DNA from: Aporhodopirellula aestuarii
Lineage (GTDB): Bacteria > Planctomycetota > Planctomycetia > Pirellulales > Pirellulaceae
Assembly: GCF_023701485.1 (NCBI RefSeq)
Contig: NZ_JAMQBK010000002.1
Location: 105,042 to 169,041, forward strand
Direction of reading: 5' to 3'
Length of the DNA: 64,000 nucleotides
Part shown: positions 27,449 through 36,773 of the stretch, piece by piece
How positions within the stretch are numbered: position 1 is the stretch's first letter
Layout: the number at the start of each line of letters is the position of its first letter
Notes under the pieces: generated by a model
What the model was told of the DNA's origin: nothing
The model's input: the letters and a program-made list of their open reading frames with translations, nothing else
The model's database searches: none
Made by a program: the position numbers and the translations under genes

Positions 27449-28292
27449 CGCAAAAAAGTTCTTGGCGAGTTCAAACGATTAAAACAGGTGCTCAAATCAA
27501 CACCTTTGCGATAAACACGATCGCAATCCTACTGGACAACTTGCCCCGATTATCTCTTGTATCCGTCATATCCTGGGCAGCAGAACAACATCCCCTAGCT
27601 TATGCACTTTAACATCCTAGTCTAGACATTCCGTGCTAAATTGGGTTTTTCCGATGCGGCATCCTCCAAACATTCCCCCCAGAAGAGTTTACCGTTGTAA
27701 TCAATCAGACGTGTCCTTCCGAGAGGCCTGCCCTGGCGTAAAAAAAGAAACTCTTACTGTCTTATTTCAACCTGGTAAGCGTGTCATGGCAAACGGCGTG
27801 CCCTTGGTGACAACGGAAGATGGCACCCTGACAAAAAAATCTGAACTCAACTGCCGATACAGAATCGTCGAGCCGGGGCGGGTTATTACGGGTTTTGAGC
27901 CTACGCAAGCCGCGAGCGATAGAATGCCTACCCTTCATGCCGGGGAAACGCGGAATCCACGCCGATAAGGCCATGAGGCTGCTGGTGAAACGTGGGTCAG
28001 CCTGGGCGGTTCGCTGGAAATCGCCACTGTAACATCGTCACGCACGCGGGAACGTGGGAAAGTGGGAAACTCCGGGGATCCACCTGCTGGCGAAAATAGC
28101 CACGTGTGACCGGCGGTTCACGGTGCTTCTTGCGCAAAGTGCCGCTGCCCGGTTGGGGGACGTCGATTGTTTTAGTGCTCTTTTTAGCGGAACGGCTCGA
28201 GCCGTCTGGTCTCGCGTTACCGGACGGCTCGCGCCGTTCCGCTACTTTTGAAATCCCGCAGTAATTAAATCGACGTTCCGAAACCGGGAAGC
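27449..28292. other. 844-base intergenic region, promoter of PKS operon plus repeat
   Basis: Upstream of the FAAL-PKS-GH3 operon and downstream of the antiporter gene. Near the FAAL start lies AGGTG...CACCT (27486-27505), a weak dyad. The part next to the antiporter holds a long inverted repeat (listed separately) and GC-rich non-coding sequence. Small reading frames here lack any domain and run through the repeat, so none is called. Confidence 0.55.
28186..28243. repeat. Intergenic inverted repeat, GCGGAACGGC family
   Basis: Two 25-base arms (28186-28210 and 28219-28243) are reverse complements at 23 of 25 positions and flank an 8-base loop. Each arm begins AGCGGAACGGC and ends in a CGGT-like form. 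A third arm, 24 of 25 identical to the right arm's reverse complement, lies at 63890-63914. This is a dispersed REP-like element of the host genome; it could also act as a transcription stop behind the antiporter gene. Confidence 0.8.
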
Positions 28293-29957
28293 TCAGGCCG
28301 TAACCAGTTCGAGGGACACGGAATCTTCCGTCCGACACCATTCAATCAGATGGCTGGCAAGGCTTTCGCCCACTTTCTGCTCATCGCCAGTGACCACGTG
28401 AGCTCCCCCGTCCACGAAATCCCCGGTATGCCGCTCGTAACGCGCCCTAACGATCACGTGAGCCTGTGGCGACTCTCTTCTGACGTGCTCCAGGACGGTG
28501 AGGGCGGATCTGTGATGAGGAAGCGTGATCACGACGGCTTTGCATGCGTGGACTCGGGCGTGTTCCAAGACCTCGCTTTGCGTCGCGTCACCGACCTCGC
28601 CGACAAACCCGAGCTGCCGTGCCTTGCGAGCGCCGTCTTGGTTTAAGTCGATGACGGTAACTCTCAAGCCCTGGTCCACCAACGGCCAGGACGCGATCTG
28701 CCCCGCTGGCCCAAAACCGATAATCATGACTTCCGGAGCCGAAGTTGCCTCGAAAGATTCGCGGGCGGGAGCAAAATCAGATCGAAATAGCTGTGCCACA
28801 TAATTTCCGACCTCAGCGGCCGCCGGAACCAAGAATGCACTTAGAAAGAACGAAACGATGGCGACCGAAACGACCAGCGCGTAGAGATCCTCGCTGACAA
28901 CGCCACTGACTCGCCCGATGCTCCCCAACACAAAGGCAAACTCGCCGACCTGGGCCAGACAAACCCCGGTTGCAATCGCCACCCGCGTTGACTGTCCGAG
29001 CAACCGAAAACTCGCCCAAGTGACGAGCAGCTTCCCGATCGTGATGAGCACCACGACCAACCCGACGATGTACCAGTTTTCCAGAATCCACAACGGGTCG
29101 GCCACCATTCCGGCCGCCCCGAAAAAGAGCGTCAGCAGCACGATTCGAAGCGGCGAGATGTCGGCACGAATTTGAGTCGCAAACGCGGAACTGCCCAACA
29201 ACATCCCGGCCACAAAAGCACCGAGTGCTGGGGAAATCCCCACAAAATTGGACGCCCACGCCGCTCCCAATCCCGCCACGACCGCAAACACCACCGTCAG
29301 CTCGCGGTTGCGTTGCAACGTCAACGTTCCCAACGCGACCACCGCGATCTTATCCAGTACAAGTAGCCCCAGAACCAGACCGCTCGCCATCGCCGATAGC
29401 CTGCCGAGCTCCCATGCGATTTCAGTGGGCGTGCCCTCTCCACCGAGGATGGTCATCATCAACGCCAACGGCACCACCGCGATGTCTTGCGTCAACAAGA
29501 CGCCCAAACTGTTTCGTCCGTGTGGCATCTCGATCTCGCCGCGTTCCATCAAAATGCGTAGGACCACGGCAGTACTGCTTAACGCGATCATCGCACCAAA
29601 TGCGATCGCCTCACGGATCGAAAACCCAAAGGGATACACCGCCGCAGCCGCCAATACGATCGTGAGCACCACCTGAAGAACACCGCCAAGCAACGGCTTC
29701 GAACCGAGCTTACTCAGTCGTTCGATCGAAAACTCCAACCCAAGGCTGAACAACAGCAAGGCGACACCGAGTTCGGCAATCGCTTCGATCTCGTGCTCCG
29801 AACTGATTACCCGAATGCTGCCGGGACCACCCAGAACCATGCCGGCCAAGAGATAGCCGACGAGAGGACTTTGACCAAACCGGGCAAACAGACCTCCAAT
29901 CAGCAACGACGCTCCCAGAAGGACAACGATGTTCCCAAGAATTGGCCAGAGCTCCAT
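28293..29957 (-). CDS. Kef-type (CPA2) cation/proton antiporter with TrkA-N domain
   Basis: About 554 residues. The N-terminal ~390 residues are a CPA2 membrane domain with 12-13 helices, including VGYLLAGMVLGGP, ALSSTAVVLRIL and LLTQDIAVVPLALMM, which carry the conserved Asp and Gly features of Kef/GerN exchangers. The C-terminal part begins EVMIIGFGPAGQIA and is a TrkA-N Rossmann domain that binds NAD(H) or another nucleotide to gate transport. It exchanges K+ or Na+ for protons. The reverse-strand ATG at 29957 was chosen because AGGAGG lies about six bases before it, a rare clear Shine-Dalgarno in this window; the frame is open 31 codons further upstream. Confidence 0.9.
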   Translation of the reverse strand: MELWPILGNIVVLLGASLLIGGLFARFGQSPLVGYLLAGMVLGGPGSIRVISSEHEIEAIAELGVALLLFSLGLEFSIERLSKLGSKPLLGGVLQVVLTIVLAAAAVYPFGFSIREAIAFGAMIALSSTAVVLRILMERGEIEMPHGRNSLGVLLTQDIAVVPLALMMTILGGEGTPTEIAWELGRLSAMASGLVLGLLVLDKIAVVALGTLTLQRNRELTVVFAVVAGLGAAWASNFVGISPALGAFVAGMLLGSSAFATQIRADISPLRIVLLTLFFGAAGMVADPLWILENWYIVGLVVVLITIGKLLVTWASFRLLGQSTRVAIATGVCLAQVGEFAFVLGSIGRVSGVVSEDLYALVVSVAIVSFFLSAFLVPAAAEVGNYVAQLFRSDFAPARESFEATSAPEVMIIGFGPAGQIASWPLVDQGLRVTVIDLNQDGARKARQLGFVGEVGDATQSEVLEHARVHACKAVVITLPHHRSALTVLEHVRRESPQAHVIVRARYERHTGDFVDGGAHVVTGDEQKVGESLASHLIEWCRTEDSVSLELVTA

Positions 29958-30000
29958 CAATTCCTCCTGAGTGCGAAATGCAATAGCGTGCGAGTCGGAA

Positions 30001-30036
30001 AACTCTATCTGCCAACAATGGCGGCAGCATAGAGTT
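30001..30036 (-). terminator. Terminator-like hairpin after the galactan operon
   Basis: On the minus strand AACTCTATGCTGCC pairs with GGCAGATAGAGTT across a short loop (one unpaired base), and TTTTCC follows. It lies about 110 bases past the stop of the last galactan-operon gene and about 44 bases before the antiporter start. A rho-independent terminator is the simplest reading; a leader structure for the antiporter gene is the alternative. Confidence 0.5.
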
Positions 30037-30144
30037 ACCGAGCAAATCACGCATCCTCAAGATGACAGCAAAAAACATTCCTTCGAACGCTGACAATGTC
30101 TCCGTCAATTACATGCACCGGAAAATGGCACTCCTCAGACGCAG

Positions 30145-31452
30145 CTAGTTTTCGGTGACCCAAATGTTGCGGTATTGAACCGGATTGCCGTGACTCTGCA
30201 CGTAGATCGGTCCTCGCGGTACTTCCGCACGTGGACCGCTGGGGCCACCACCGGTGCCTTCGGGCAAGGGAACATCGTCGTGGATCAACATTCCATTTTG
30301 ATGCACCGTCATCCGAGCATCCGTCACCTTCATACCGTCTTCGAAGCGAGCGGCGGTGAACTCGATATCAAACGACTGCCAACTCAGCGGCGGCAAACAC
30401 ATGTTCGTGTCGGGCGCCCGGATGCCGTAGATCGCCCCACACCAAGTGTCCGGATGCTTCATGACGCGATCGATTTCCCAACGATCCGGTGCAAAGTCCA
30501 CCCCGAAGGTGTCGCATACCTGCACCTCATAGGCTCCCACCGCAAAGACGCCACTATTCCCGCGGCCTGGATGGGCCAACGGCAATTCCGGCTTTAGCGG
30601 AATCGAGCACTCGAAGTGCAATCGAAAATCTTGAAACTCTCGTTTCGTTTTGGCCCCCGCTTGAAGCAAGCCGTTTTCAACTTTCCCAAACGCCCAATGC
30701 TCTTTTCCCGATCCATCGAATAAGACAATCGCGTTACTCGGTGGCTCAGGAAAATCGAGTGAGGCCGATCGATCCACCTTGCGAAACCCCTTGAGCCGCT
30801 GCTTGACCGCGTTCGCATCTAACCACTCATGCAAGATCTTGCCACGATCCCAACCGGCACCAGGCAAACCGCCCCGATAGATCGAAAGGTAGTACTGCCC
30901 CTCGCACGGCACGACTTGGATCGCGTCGTCGCCACGAACGTATTCACCAAGAAGAGCGAAGCCGGGAAACTCTTTGGCTGCCGTTTTCGCGTCTGTCCAA
31001 ATTGGTGTTTCGTTCTCCGGTTTCCCCGCGTTCGCTTTCGTCGCCTTGGCCTGCACCAATTGATGAGTAGTCCGACCCCGCGAGTTCAAGACCTCCATGT
31101 ACTCGTTTCGCATCTTTTCCACCCGCAATTTTTGTTCGGGTGAGTGAATGGCGTTGAACTGGCGTTTCTCCGCTGGGCGATACATCACCTCTTGCGTCGA
31201 ACCGGCTTGCTGCACGAGGAGGGCTCGCGGTTGAATATTTCCTGTCGCGACCAACAGCGGCATTAGGTTTTTGGAACCCGCAAATCGGCCCGCCACATCA
31301 CGCCCGCTCGCACGAATCGCTTTGTCGACGGCCAAACCGCCGTTGTCCGAGTTATTCGGATGTCGATCAACAACGGCCTCAGCCCCGAGAGCGAAATCTC
31401 CGACCAACACGATCAAAAGGAGACATGCCAATATCGAAAAAGACGTTTTCAT
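30145..31452 (-). CDS. Secreted DUF1080 (3-keto-disaccharide hydrolase-like) protein
   Basis: A 435-residue exported protein with a clear signal peptide (about 1-24, LACLLLIVLVGDFALGAEA). The C-terminal half (about 230-435) is a DUF1080 / concanavalin-like beta-sandwich: LFDGSGKEHWAF, FRLHFECSIP, GNSGVFAVGAYEVQVCDTFG and a final GPIYVQSHGNPVQYRNIWV. The N-terminal half has no domain I recognise. DUF1080 proteins are abundant in planctomycetes and some hydrolyse 3-keto-disaccharides; others may simply bind sugars. It is the last of nine co-directional genes of the galactan locus, followed by a terminator-like hairpin. Confidence 0.82.
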   Translation of the reverse strand: MKTSFSILACLLLIVLVGDFALGAEAVVDRHPNNSDNGGLAVDKAIRASGRDVAGRFAGSKNLMPLLVATGNIQPRALLVQQAGSTQEVMYRPAEKRQFNAIHSPEQKLRVEKMRNEYMEVLNSRGRTTHQLVQAKATKANAGKPENETPIWTDAKTAAKEFPGFALLGEYVRGDDAIQVVPCEGQYYLSIYRGGLPGAGWDRGKILHEWLDANAVKQRLKGFRKVDRSASLDFPEPPSNAIVLFDGSGKEHWAFGKVENGLLQAGAKTKREFQDFRLHFECSIPLKPELPLAHPGRGNSGVFAVGAYEVQVCDTFGVDFAPDRWEIDRVMKHPDTWCGAIYGIRAPDTNMCLPPLSWQSFDIEFTAARFEDGMKVTDARMTVHQNGMLIHDDVPLPEGTGGGPSGPRAEVPRGPIYVQSHGNPVQYRNIWVTEN

Positions 31453-31539
31453 GGAGAGGGTCGCTTCATTTCGTGATGTCTGAACGGGAGGCTCAGTCTC
31501 GAGCCGATTCTTGGTGCGCTTGGTAAAACGACGTGGCTG

Positions 31540-34407
31540 CTAATCAAATGTGATCACCAGAGGAATCTGAATATTGAAGGAATGGCGGACGTTGTTTTCG
31601 TCGATCGTGTCCGCCGCACATAACAACGCGACGGGCTTGCCGTTTTCAACATACACCTGAGGGCGTTCCAAGTGATCGAACTGCTGCACCTCTCCATCCT
31701 CCCACTCGACCTCCCGCTGTGAAATTTCGTGATGCTTACCAGGCTTCCAGTCCAATCCATCGAGAGAGTCGTAGTGCACCAATGAAAACAGTCGCCTGCC
31801 GCCCTCATGTTTGATTCGCTTCACAATCGCGCGGTACTTCCCGTCCTGAAACCAGATATAGGGATCCTCGGCAGGAAAACGTTCTCCTTCAAAAACAAAG
31901 ACGGGCTGCTCCTGCTTAACAAACGGGCCTGTCGGGCTGTCCGACGTCGCGACACAGTGAACAACCGGCCCACCGCTGGGTAATGGATGTTCCTGGCCAA
32001 CGGCTTTGTAAACGATGACATAACCACCGTCAGGACGCTGACAAATGGAAGGATTCGACGTCATTAGCGAATCCAGCGCAGTTTGCTCGGGACTGACATC
32101 AATCAGCGGCTGGTCCGACCGAGTCCAGGGACCATTCGGGCTGTCGGCAACGGCGACACCAATGCGTTGGTTATTACGATGCTGCCAATTGAGCAACTGT
32201 TTGCCGGGATGACCGACGATCTCACCGTCGCCAGTATTTCCCATGTAGTAGAGATAGTACTTGTCTCCAAATCGGTAGACGGTCGGATTATGGGTACACC
32301 ATCCGTCCCAATAGTCTTTGTCACGACGCGGCAAGGCAATGTTTTGAAACTCAAACGGTCCGAATGGGCTTGCCGACACCGCGTGCGCGATTTCCGAATC
32401 GGTGACCCAAGCCCAACCAAGATCCTTTGGCCATCGCGAATAAAACATGTGATACAGGCCGTCATCGCCACGAACGAGCGAACCGCCCCAATGACTCATC
32501 GTGTCGCTGCCAAAGACCGACTTCCGCCGCACCTTTCCGAACTCGATTTTCATATCGAGCGTGGGTACTAATCCAGCCGGAATTTCAAGGCGTTTGTCAT
32601 CGCTACCGATGGCAAACTCGCTGACAGCAAACTCGTTTTCCTTTTTCCAATTCACTTCCAAACGGCGATCACCGAGCACGATGTTGCCGAGCTTCCTCCG
32701 GAAGAAATCAGCCAACCCGATATAACGTTCATCATCCGCGACATTGACTCGCTCCTTCGGATCCGTTCGCAAGTCGAACAATGCCATCTCGACTTCTTTC
32801 GGAGCCGCGTCGAGTGCCCAACGAATCTTTTCATTCACTGAGTAGCCCGCTCCAGCTTTCCCGTTTTTGAACCGCGTCCGCATTGAAAAGGCAAAGTCTT
32901 TCGAGCGAATGTAGGCACGTGGCCCATACACGTGATTCATCTCGCCGAGCACGTAGTCTCGTTTGGTGGCATTACCCGCCACCGTGTCCTGCAACGGCTG
33001 TCCATCGAGATGGGCAAACTCGGGGCGGGTAACATCCAACCCCGCGGCTGCATAAAACGTAGGTGCGAAATCAACGAACTCGACAAAGTCCTCACACACG
33101 GTCCCCGGAGGAAACGCTTCGGTGTCCGACGAGACGACGATCACGGCGTTATGGTTGGAATGGTCGTAGGGCCCGAACTTTGACTCGATACCTTGCTCAC
33201 CCAGATGCCAACTGTGATCGCCGCACACGTAAACGATCAGGTATTCACGCTCTTGTTTCTTGCTAGACGTTTTGAACGCGTCGACAGCTTGACCGACCAT
33301 GGAGTCGCCAAACGCACAAAACGCGTAGTAATCACGAATCGCCTGCTGCTTTTCCGCGGGCTGCAAATCGTCAAATCGATTCTTCGTGTGTAGCGTTTTC
33401 AGTTGCGGAGGTAGCCGCTTGAGATCCTTAAGGTCGAACTCCGGGACTCGATATTGCTTCCCAGCGAATGCATCACGAAACTCTTGCGGCGGCATCACGG
33501 GGGTATGTGGGAAGTGAAACCCAAGATTCAGAAAAACCGGCTGCTCAAGCGACGCACCATCCGTCTGGAGGCCGTAGCCGGTTTCGTATGCTTGCCCCGC
33601 ATGTTCTAGATAATGGACAAACTCAGCGACCGTGCAACCATCGAGCGTCTTGTCGGACGGCTGCGAGTTTCGGCCACCGATAATATGCCCGGCGGAAGTG
33701 GAGTAGAGCAGGTCTAATTCCTCTTCGATCGCTTTCTTCTTTGCCACATCCTGTTCGCTCACTTCGCCATCGATCAAGTAAGATTCATAGGAACCGTCAG
33801 CGCGATAAAACCGCTCTTCCGTTCCCACCACGGTACTTTTTCCGCTGATCTTCGCCCGACGCTTCTCTTTGCTCCAGTCCGTCAGCCCGTTGCGTTGCAA
33901 GTCATTCTTGGCATCAACTTCAAAATCCCAGAAGCCCAGTCCGTTCCAGGTCAGCCCTGGGCCCCAATCAAAAATGTAATACCCGGACTTGCCGAACAAC
34001 GCCGCCTGATAGCCTTGATCTCGCATGACCTCCGGGACAACCGGTTTGAACGTCGAGACCGCGTTGTGAGTTTGTTCAAATCCATAGATGCCATTTCGAA
34101 ACGGATAGCGACCGGTGATCATCGATCCGCGTGACGGCGCACATCCAGGCGAATTGCAGTAGGCATGCGTGAACATGACCCCAGTTTTGGCGAGCATGTC
34201 GACATTTGGAGAGGACACATACCCGAGTTCGCTTTCGCTCGTTCCACGTGTCGCTCGGTTGAAACAAGCCAACGAATCAGGACGCTGGTCATCCGTGATG
34301 ACCCACAGAATATTCGGCAATTCGTGTGCCTCGTCTTCCGCGTGCGAGTGAACGCCAGAGCACAAAACGGCGACAAGCATCATCGATCGACAAAGGGTGT
34401 GAGTCAT
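31540..34407 (-). CDS. Secreted sulfatase fused to a GH43-like beta-propeller
   Basis: About 955 residues. The signal peptide is short (CRSMMLVAVLCSGVHSHA). The N-terminal ~590 residues are a formylglycine sulfatase: NILWVITDDQRPDS supplies metal ligands and CAPSRGSMITG carries Cys89 for conversion to formylglycine. From about residue 610 to the end a five-bladed-propeller-like part follows, with repeated motifs LYHMFYSRW, NPTVYRFGDKYYLYYMGN, GVAVADSPNGPW, ATSDSPTGPF and EDPYIWFQDGKYRAIV, like GH43 and related glycosidases. Joining a sulfatase to a glycosidase in one chain would allow desulfation and sugar release in sequence. The frame is open to a GTG at 34452, touching the previous stop, but the ATG at 34407 starts the signal peptide and has GGTAGG upstream. 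Confidence 0.85.
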   Translation of the reverse strand: MTHTLCRSMMLVAVLCSGVHSHAEDEAHELPNILWVITDDQRPDSLACFNRATRGTSESELGYVSSPNVDMLAKTGVMFTHAYCNSPGCAPSRGSMITGRYPFRNGIYGFEQTHNAVSTFKPVVPEVMRDQGYQAALFGKSGYYIFDWGPGLTWNGLGFWDFEVDAKNDLQRNGLTDWSKEKRRAKISGKSTVVGTEERFYRADGSYESYLIDGEVSEQDVAKKKAIEEELDLLYSTSAGHIIGGRNSQPSDKTLDGCTVAEFVHYLEHAGQAYETGYGLQTDGASLEQPVFLNLGFHFPHTPVMPPQEFRDAFAGKQYRVPEFDLKDLKRLPPQLKTLHTKNRFDDLQPAEKQQAIRDYYAFCAFGDSMVGQAVDAFKTSSKKQEREYLIVYVCGDHSWHLGEQGIESKFGPYDHSNHNAVIVVSSDTEAFPPGTVCEDFVEFVDFAPTFYAAAGLDVTRPEFAHLDGQPLQDTVAGNATKRDYVLGEMNHVYGPRAYIRSKDFAFSMRTRFKNGKAGAGYSVNEKIRWALDAAPKEVEMALFDLRTDPKERVNVADDERYIGLADFFRRKLGNIVLGDRRLEVNWKKENEFAVSEFAIGSDDKRLEIPAGLVPTLDMKIEFGKVRRKSVFGSDTMSHWGGSLVRGDDGLYHMFYSRWPKDLGWAWVTDSEIAHAVSASPFGPFEFQNIALPRRDKDYWDGWCTHNPTVYRFGDKYYLYYMGNTGDGEIVGHPGKQLLNWQHRNNQRIGVAVADSPNGPWTRSDQPLIDVSPEQTALDSLMTSNPSICQRPDGGYVIVYKAVGQEHPLPSGGPVVHCVATSDSPTGPFVKQEQPVFVFEGERFPAEDPYIWFQDGKYRAIVKRIKHEGGRRLFSLVHYDSLDGLDWKPGKHHEISQREVEWEDGEVQQFDHLERPQVYVENGKPVALLCAADTIDENNVRHSFNIQIPLVITFD

Positions 34408-34451
34408 CGCTTGCCTACCAAATGAAAACGGGTTCCAACTGACCATGACCA

Positions 34452-36764
34452 CTATTCCTGCGGCGTTGAGAAGACGTTGACGTTGTCGAAATCGATAGTC
34501 GCACCATTGACCGTGAATCCGTATTTTGTCTTGGTCGGGTGTGCGAATCCGGGCGATTGCAGCGCGGCCACTTTTTCACCATCCAAGAACACCGCCATGA
34601 TGTCTCCGCGAATGCGTGCTCGAAGTCGGTGCCACTCTCCCGGCTTGACGGCGATTGACGCCGAAGATTGCGTCTTGGCAAGCAAAGCGTCTAATGATTG
34701 CTTGTCTTCGACCGAGAGGTTTTTGTCCTGTCGCTGTTCGCGGACTTTCAAATTCATGCCGCCGATTTTGTCATCGCTAAGCGTCAATTTCTTCGGCGTA
34801 ATCGACACGCGGCAGATGTGCCCGGCATGAACCGACTTTTCGTGTTTGTCATCCATCACGAGATTGAAACGCGACCCGCCGTTAAAGCGAAAATCAAATT
34901 CCAGATCGATATCGGCAAACTTCATCTCGGTGCGAATCACAGCCCCGTGATCGTCCCTGGTTTGCTTGCCGATCAACGCACCATCCACGATCGTCCACGC
35001 GTCTTCCGCCCCCAGCGCGGTCATGTAATGCGGGCCAACTTCCGTCCGCCCTTCGAAGTCATCCGCAAAACGCGTCACACGATTTGGATTGGCAGGTAAC
35101 GTTTTCATCGTCGCCTGAGTCGGCTTTGGATTCTTACCCGCATTGGCTTTCTTCGCCGCCGCATTGTCAGCCGATGGCGGTACAAATCCGGGTGCGTTGC
35201 GCTGTGTGGCATGCAGGTCGAATTGTGGCAGGATTCCTTTGAGCAGATCACGCTCCACGCGATGCTCTTCTGAAACCGAGTCCCAATCGTCGATCTGCTC
35301 GAAACTGATTAGGTCGTCGGGCGTTTTCGAGACGTCCCACCACCTCCCGGGACCATCCCGCATCACTTTTTCCCCACGAATCATTTGCTGCTCGCGACTG
35401 TACGCGTAGATCCAGTCCCTGTGCTTCGGTTTGTCGGTATACAAGAACGGAACGAGACTTTCGCCGTTCACCTCATAGTCTTCGGGGATTTCTACCCCAG
35501 CCAACTCGGCGATCGTGGGTAGCATATCGGACATGTTCACCAACACATCTTGCTCACCGTGCTTCGTCATCCCTGGTGCGTAAATAATCAACGGAACATG
35601 AGTCCCTTTCTGGCGGTCGGAACTGTTTTTTCCGTAACCGCTGGTGCCATTGTCCGCACAGAAAATGATGACCGTATTGTCCTCGATCCCCATCTCTTTC
35701 AATTTGTTTCGATACAACCACATTTGGTAGTCGAGATAGTTGATATGCGAATGGATACCTGGCTCCGACACCGTCCCGTGCGTGTCATAGTCGCCCTCGT
35801 CACCGGTAATGTGGGGCTGCGTTCGCGTGTAGCCGTTACCATCCCAGGAGATCTTAGGCGTTCCAGGCCAACTACTCTCTGAATCGGGATCTAACCAATT
35901 AAACGCATCGTGACCGAGGTGCGTGGTGTGGTAGACGAAGAATGGCTGATCCTGAGCATGTTGCCGGTGCATGAAATCGAAAATGAAATCCAATTCCACA
36001 TCAGGACCATAGGTCCCTACACCAAAATTCTTGATCGAATCGGGTGTGTTGGGCCACCACTGAAACGCTTTATCGTCGTGATTCATCAAACGAACGTGCG
36101 GATAGAAATACCAACCGTGCTGCTGATAGGTATCTAGTGGCTGGTCAGTATCCGCGTTCAACAGCACCTTCGTTCCGTCCACCTTCTTTAGGTACATTTT
36201 GAAATCGGTGTAGGGATTATCGGTATCCGATAGGTTTCCGGGTGTAAAACACCCTTGATCAAATCCGAACTCGCGTAGGTCGCCGGCCATCTGAGTCTTG
36301 CCAGCCCAATAAGTTCCATAGCCTGCTTGCCGGGCAACATGCCCGATCAGCATGGGCGAACTTTTGTACAACGGCCACGTCACGGCTTTTCCGTTATCGT
36401 CGACGTACAATCCTTTGTCTTTGTTGTTCCACCACTTGTGCAGATGCGCGTACCGGCCCGTCATCATCATCGCACGGCTCGGCGAACAAACGACCGACGC
36501 CCATGCCGTTTTGACCCAACAACCTTCCTCCGCCATCTGATCGAGCACAGGAGTCTTCGCCCGCACACTCTCATCACTCGTGTCACCACGCGTCGGCTGG
36601 CTCCAAACCGAAGAACCGTAAATGGGCAGCTCACGAGCACTGATGTCGTCCGCGTACACCAGAATGATGTTCGGCTTTTCGGCCGCGTCGGCAGCATCCG
36701 TGACGAAAGCAAAAGCAAATATCGCACACCCGATACGGTGTATCGTTTTCACATTAAGTAGCAT
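34452..36764 (-). CDS. Secreted sulfatase with C-terminal DUF1080/LamG-like domain
   Basis: A 770-residue exported protein. After a signal peptide (about 1-27) comes a type I sulfatase: [11 protein letters not shown] metal-binding start, [12 protein letters not shown] with Cys93 for formylglycine, and a distal [14 protein letters not shown] metal site. From about residue 565 there is a beta-sandwich module ([39 protein letters not shown]) of the DUF1080/LamG type, likely sugar-binding or lyase-like. It sits directly upstream of the sulfatase-propeller fusion and 9 bases after the next sulfatase gene, so all are co-transcribed. The substrate cannot be assigned by class from sequence alone; sulfated galactan is inferred from neighbours. 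Confidence 0.88.
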   Translation of the reverse strand: MLLNVKTIHRIGCAIFAFAFVTDAADAAEKPNIILVYADDISARELPIYGSSVWSQPTRGDTSDESVRAKTPVLDQMAEEGCWVKTAWASVVCSPSRAMMMTGRYAHLHKWWNNKDKGLYVDDNGKAVTWPLYKSSPMLIGHVARQAGYGTYWAGKTQMAGDLREFGFDQGCFTPGNLSDTDNPYTDFKMYLKKVDGTKVLLNADTDQPLDTYQQHGWYFYPHVRLMNHDDKAFQWWPNTPDSIKNFGVGTYGPDVELDFIFDFMHRQHAQDQPFFVYHTTHLGHDAFNWLDPDSESSWPGTPKISWDGNGYTRTQPHITGDEGDYDTHGTVSEPGIHSHINYLDYQMWLYRNKLKEMGIEDNTVIIFCADNGTSGYGKNSSDRQKGTHVPLIIYAPGMTKHGEQDVLVNMSDMLPTIAELAGVEIPEDYEVNGESLVPFLYTDKPKHRDWIYAYSREQQMIRGEKVMRDGPGRWWDVSKTPDDLISFEQIDDWDSVSEEHRVERDLLKGILPQFDLHATQRNAPGFVPPSADNAAAKKANAGKNPKPTQATMKTLPANPNRVTRFADDFEGRTEVGPHYMTALGAEDAWTIVDGALIGKQTRDDHGAVIRTEMKFADIDLEFDFRFNGGSRFNLVMDDKHEKSVHAGHICRVSITPKKLTLSDDKIGGMNLKVREQRQDKNLSVEDKQSLDALLAKTQSSASIAVKPGEWHRLRARIRGDIMAVFLDGEKVAALQSPGFAHPTKTKYGFTVNGATIDFDNVNVFSTPQE

Positions 36765-36773
36765 GTTGATCTC

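Noticed and set aside
27997..28341. A 114-residue minus-strand reading frame
   Set aside because: It runs through the inverted repeat and the end of the antiporter gene and has no domain; translated repeat sequence is the better explanation.
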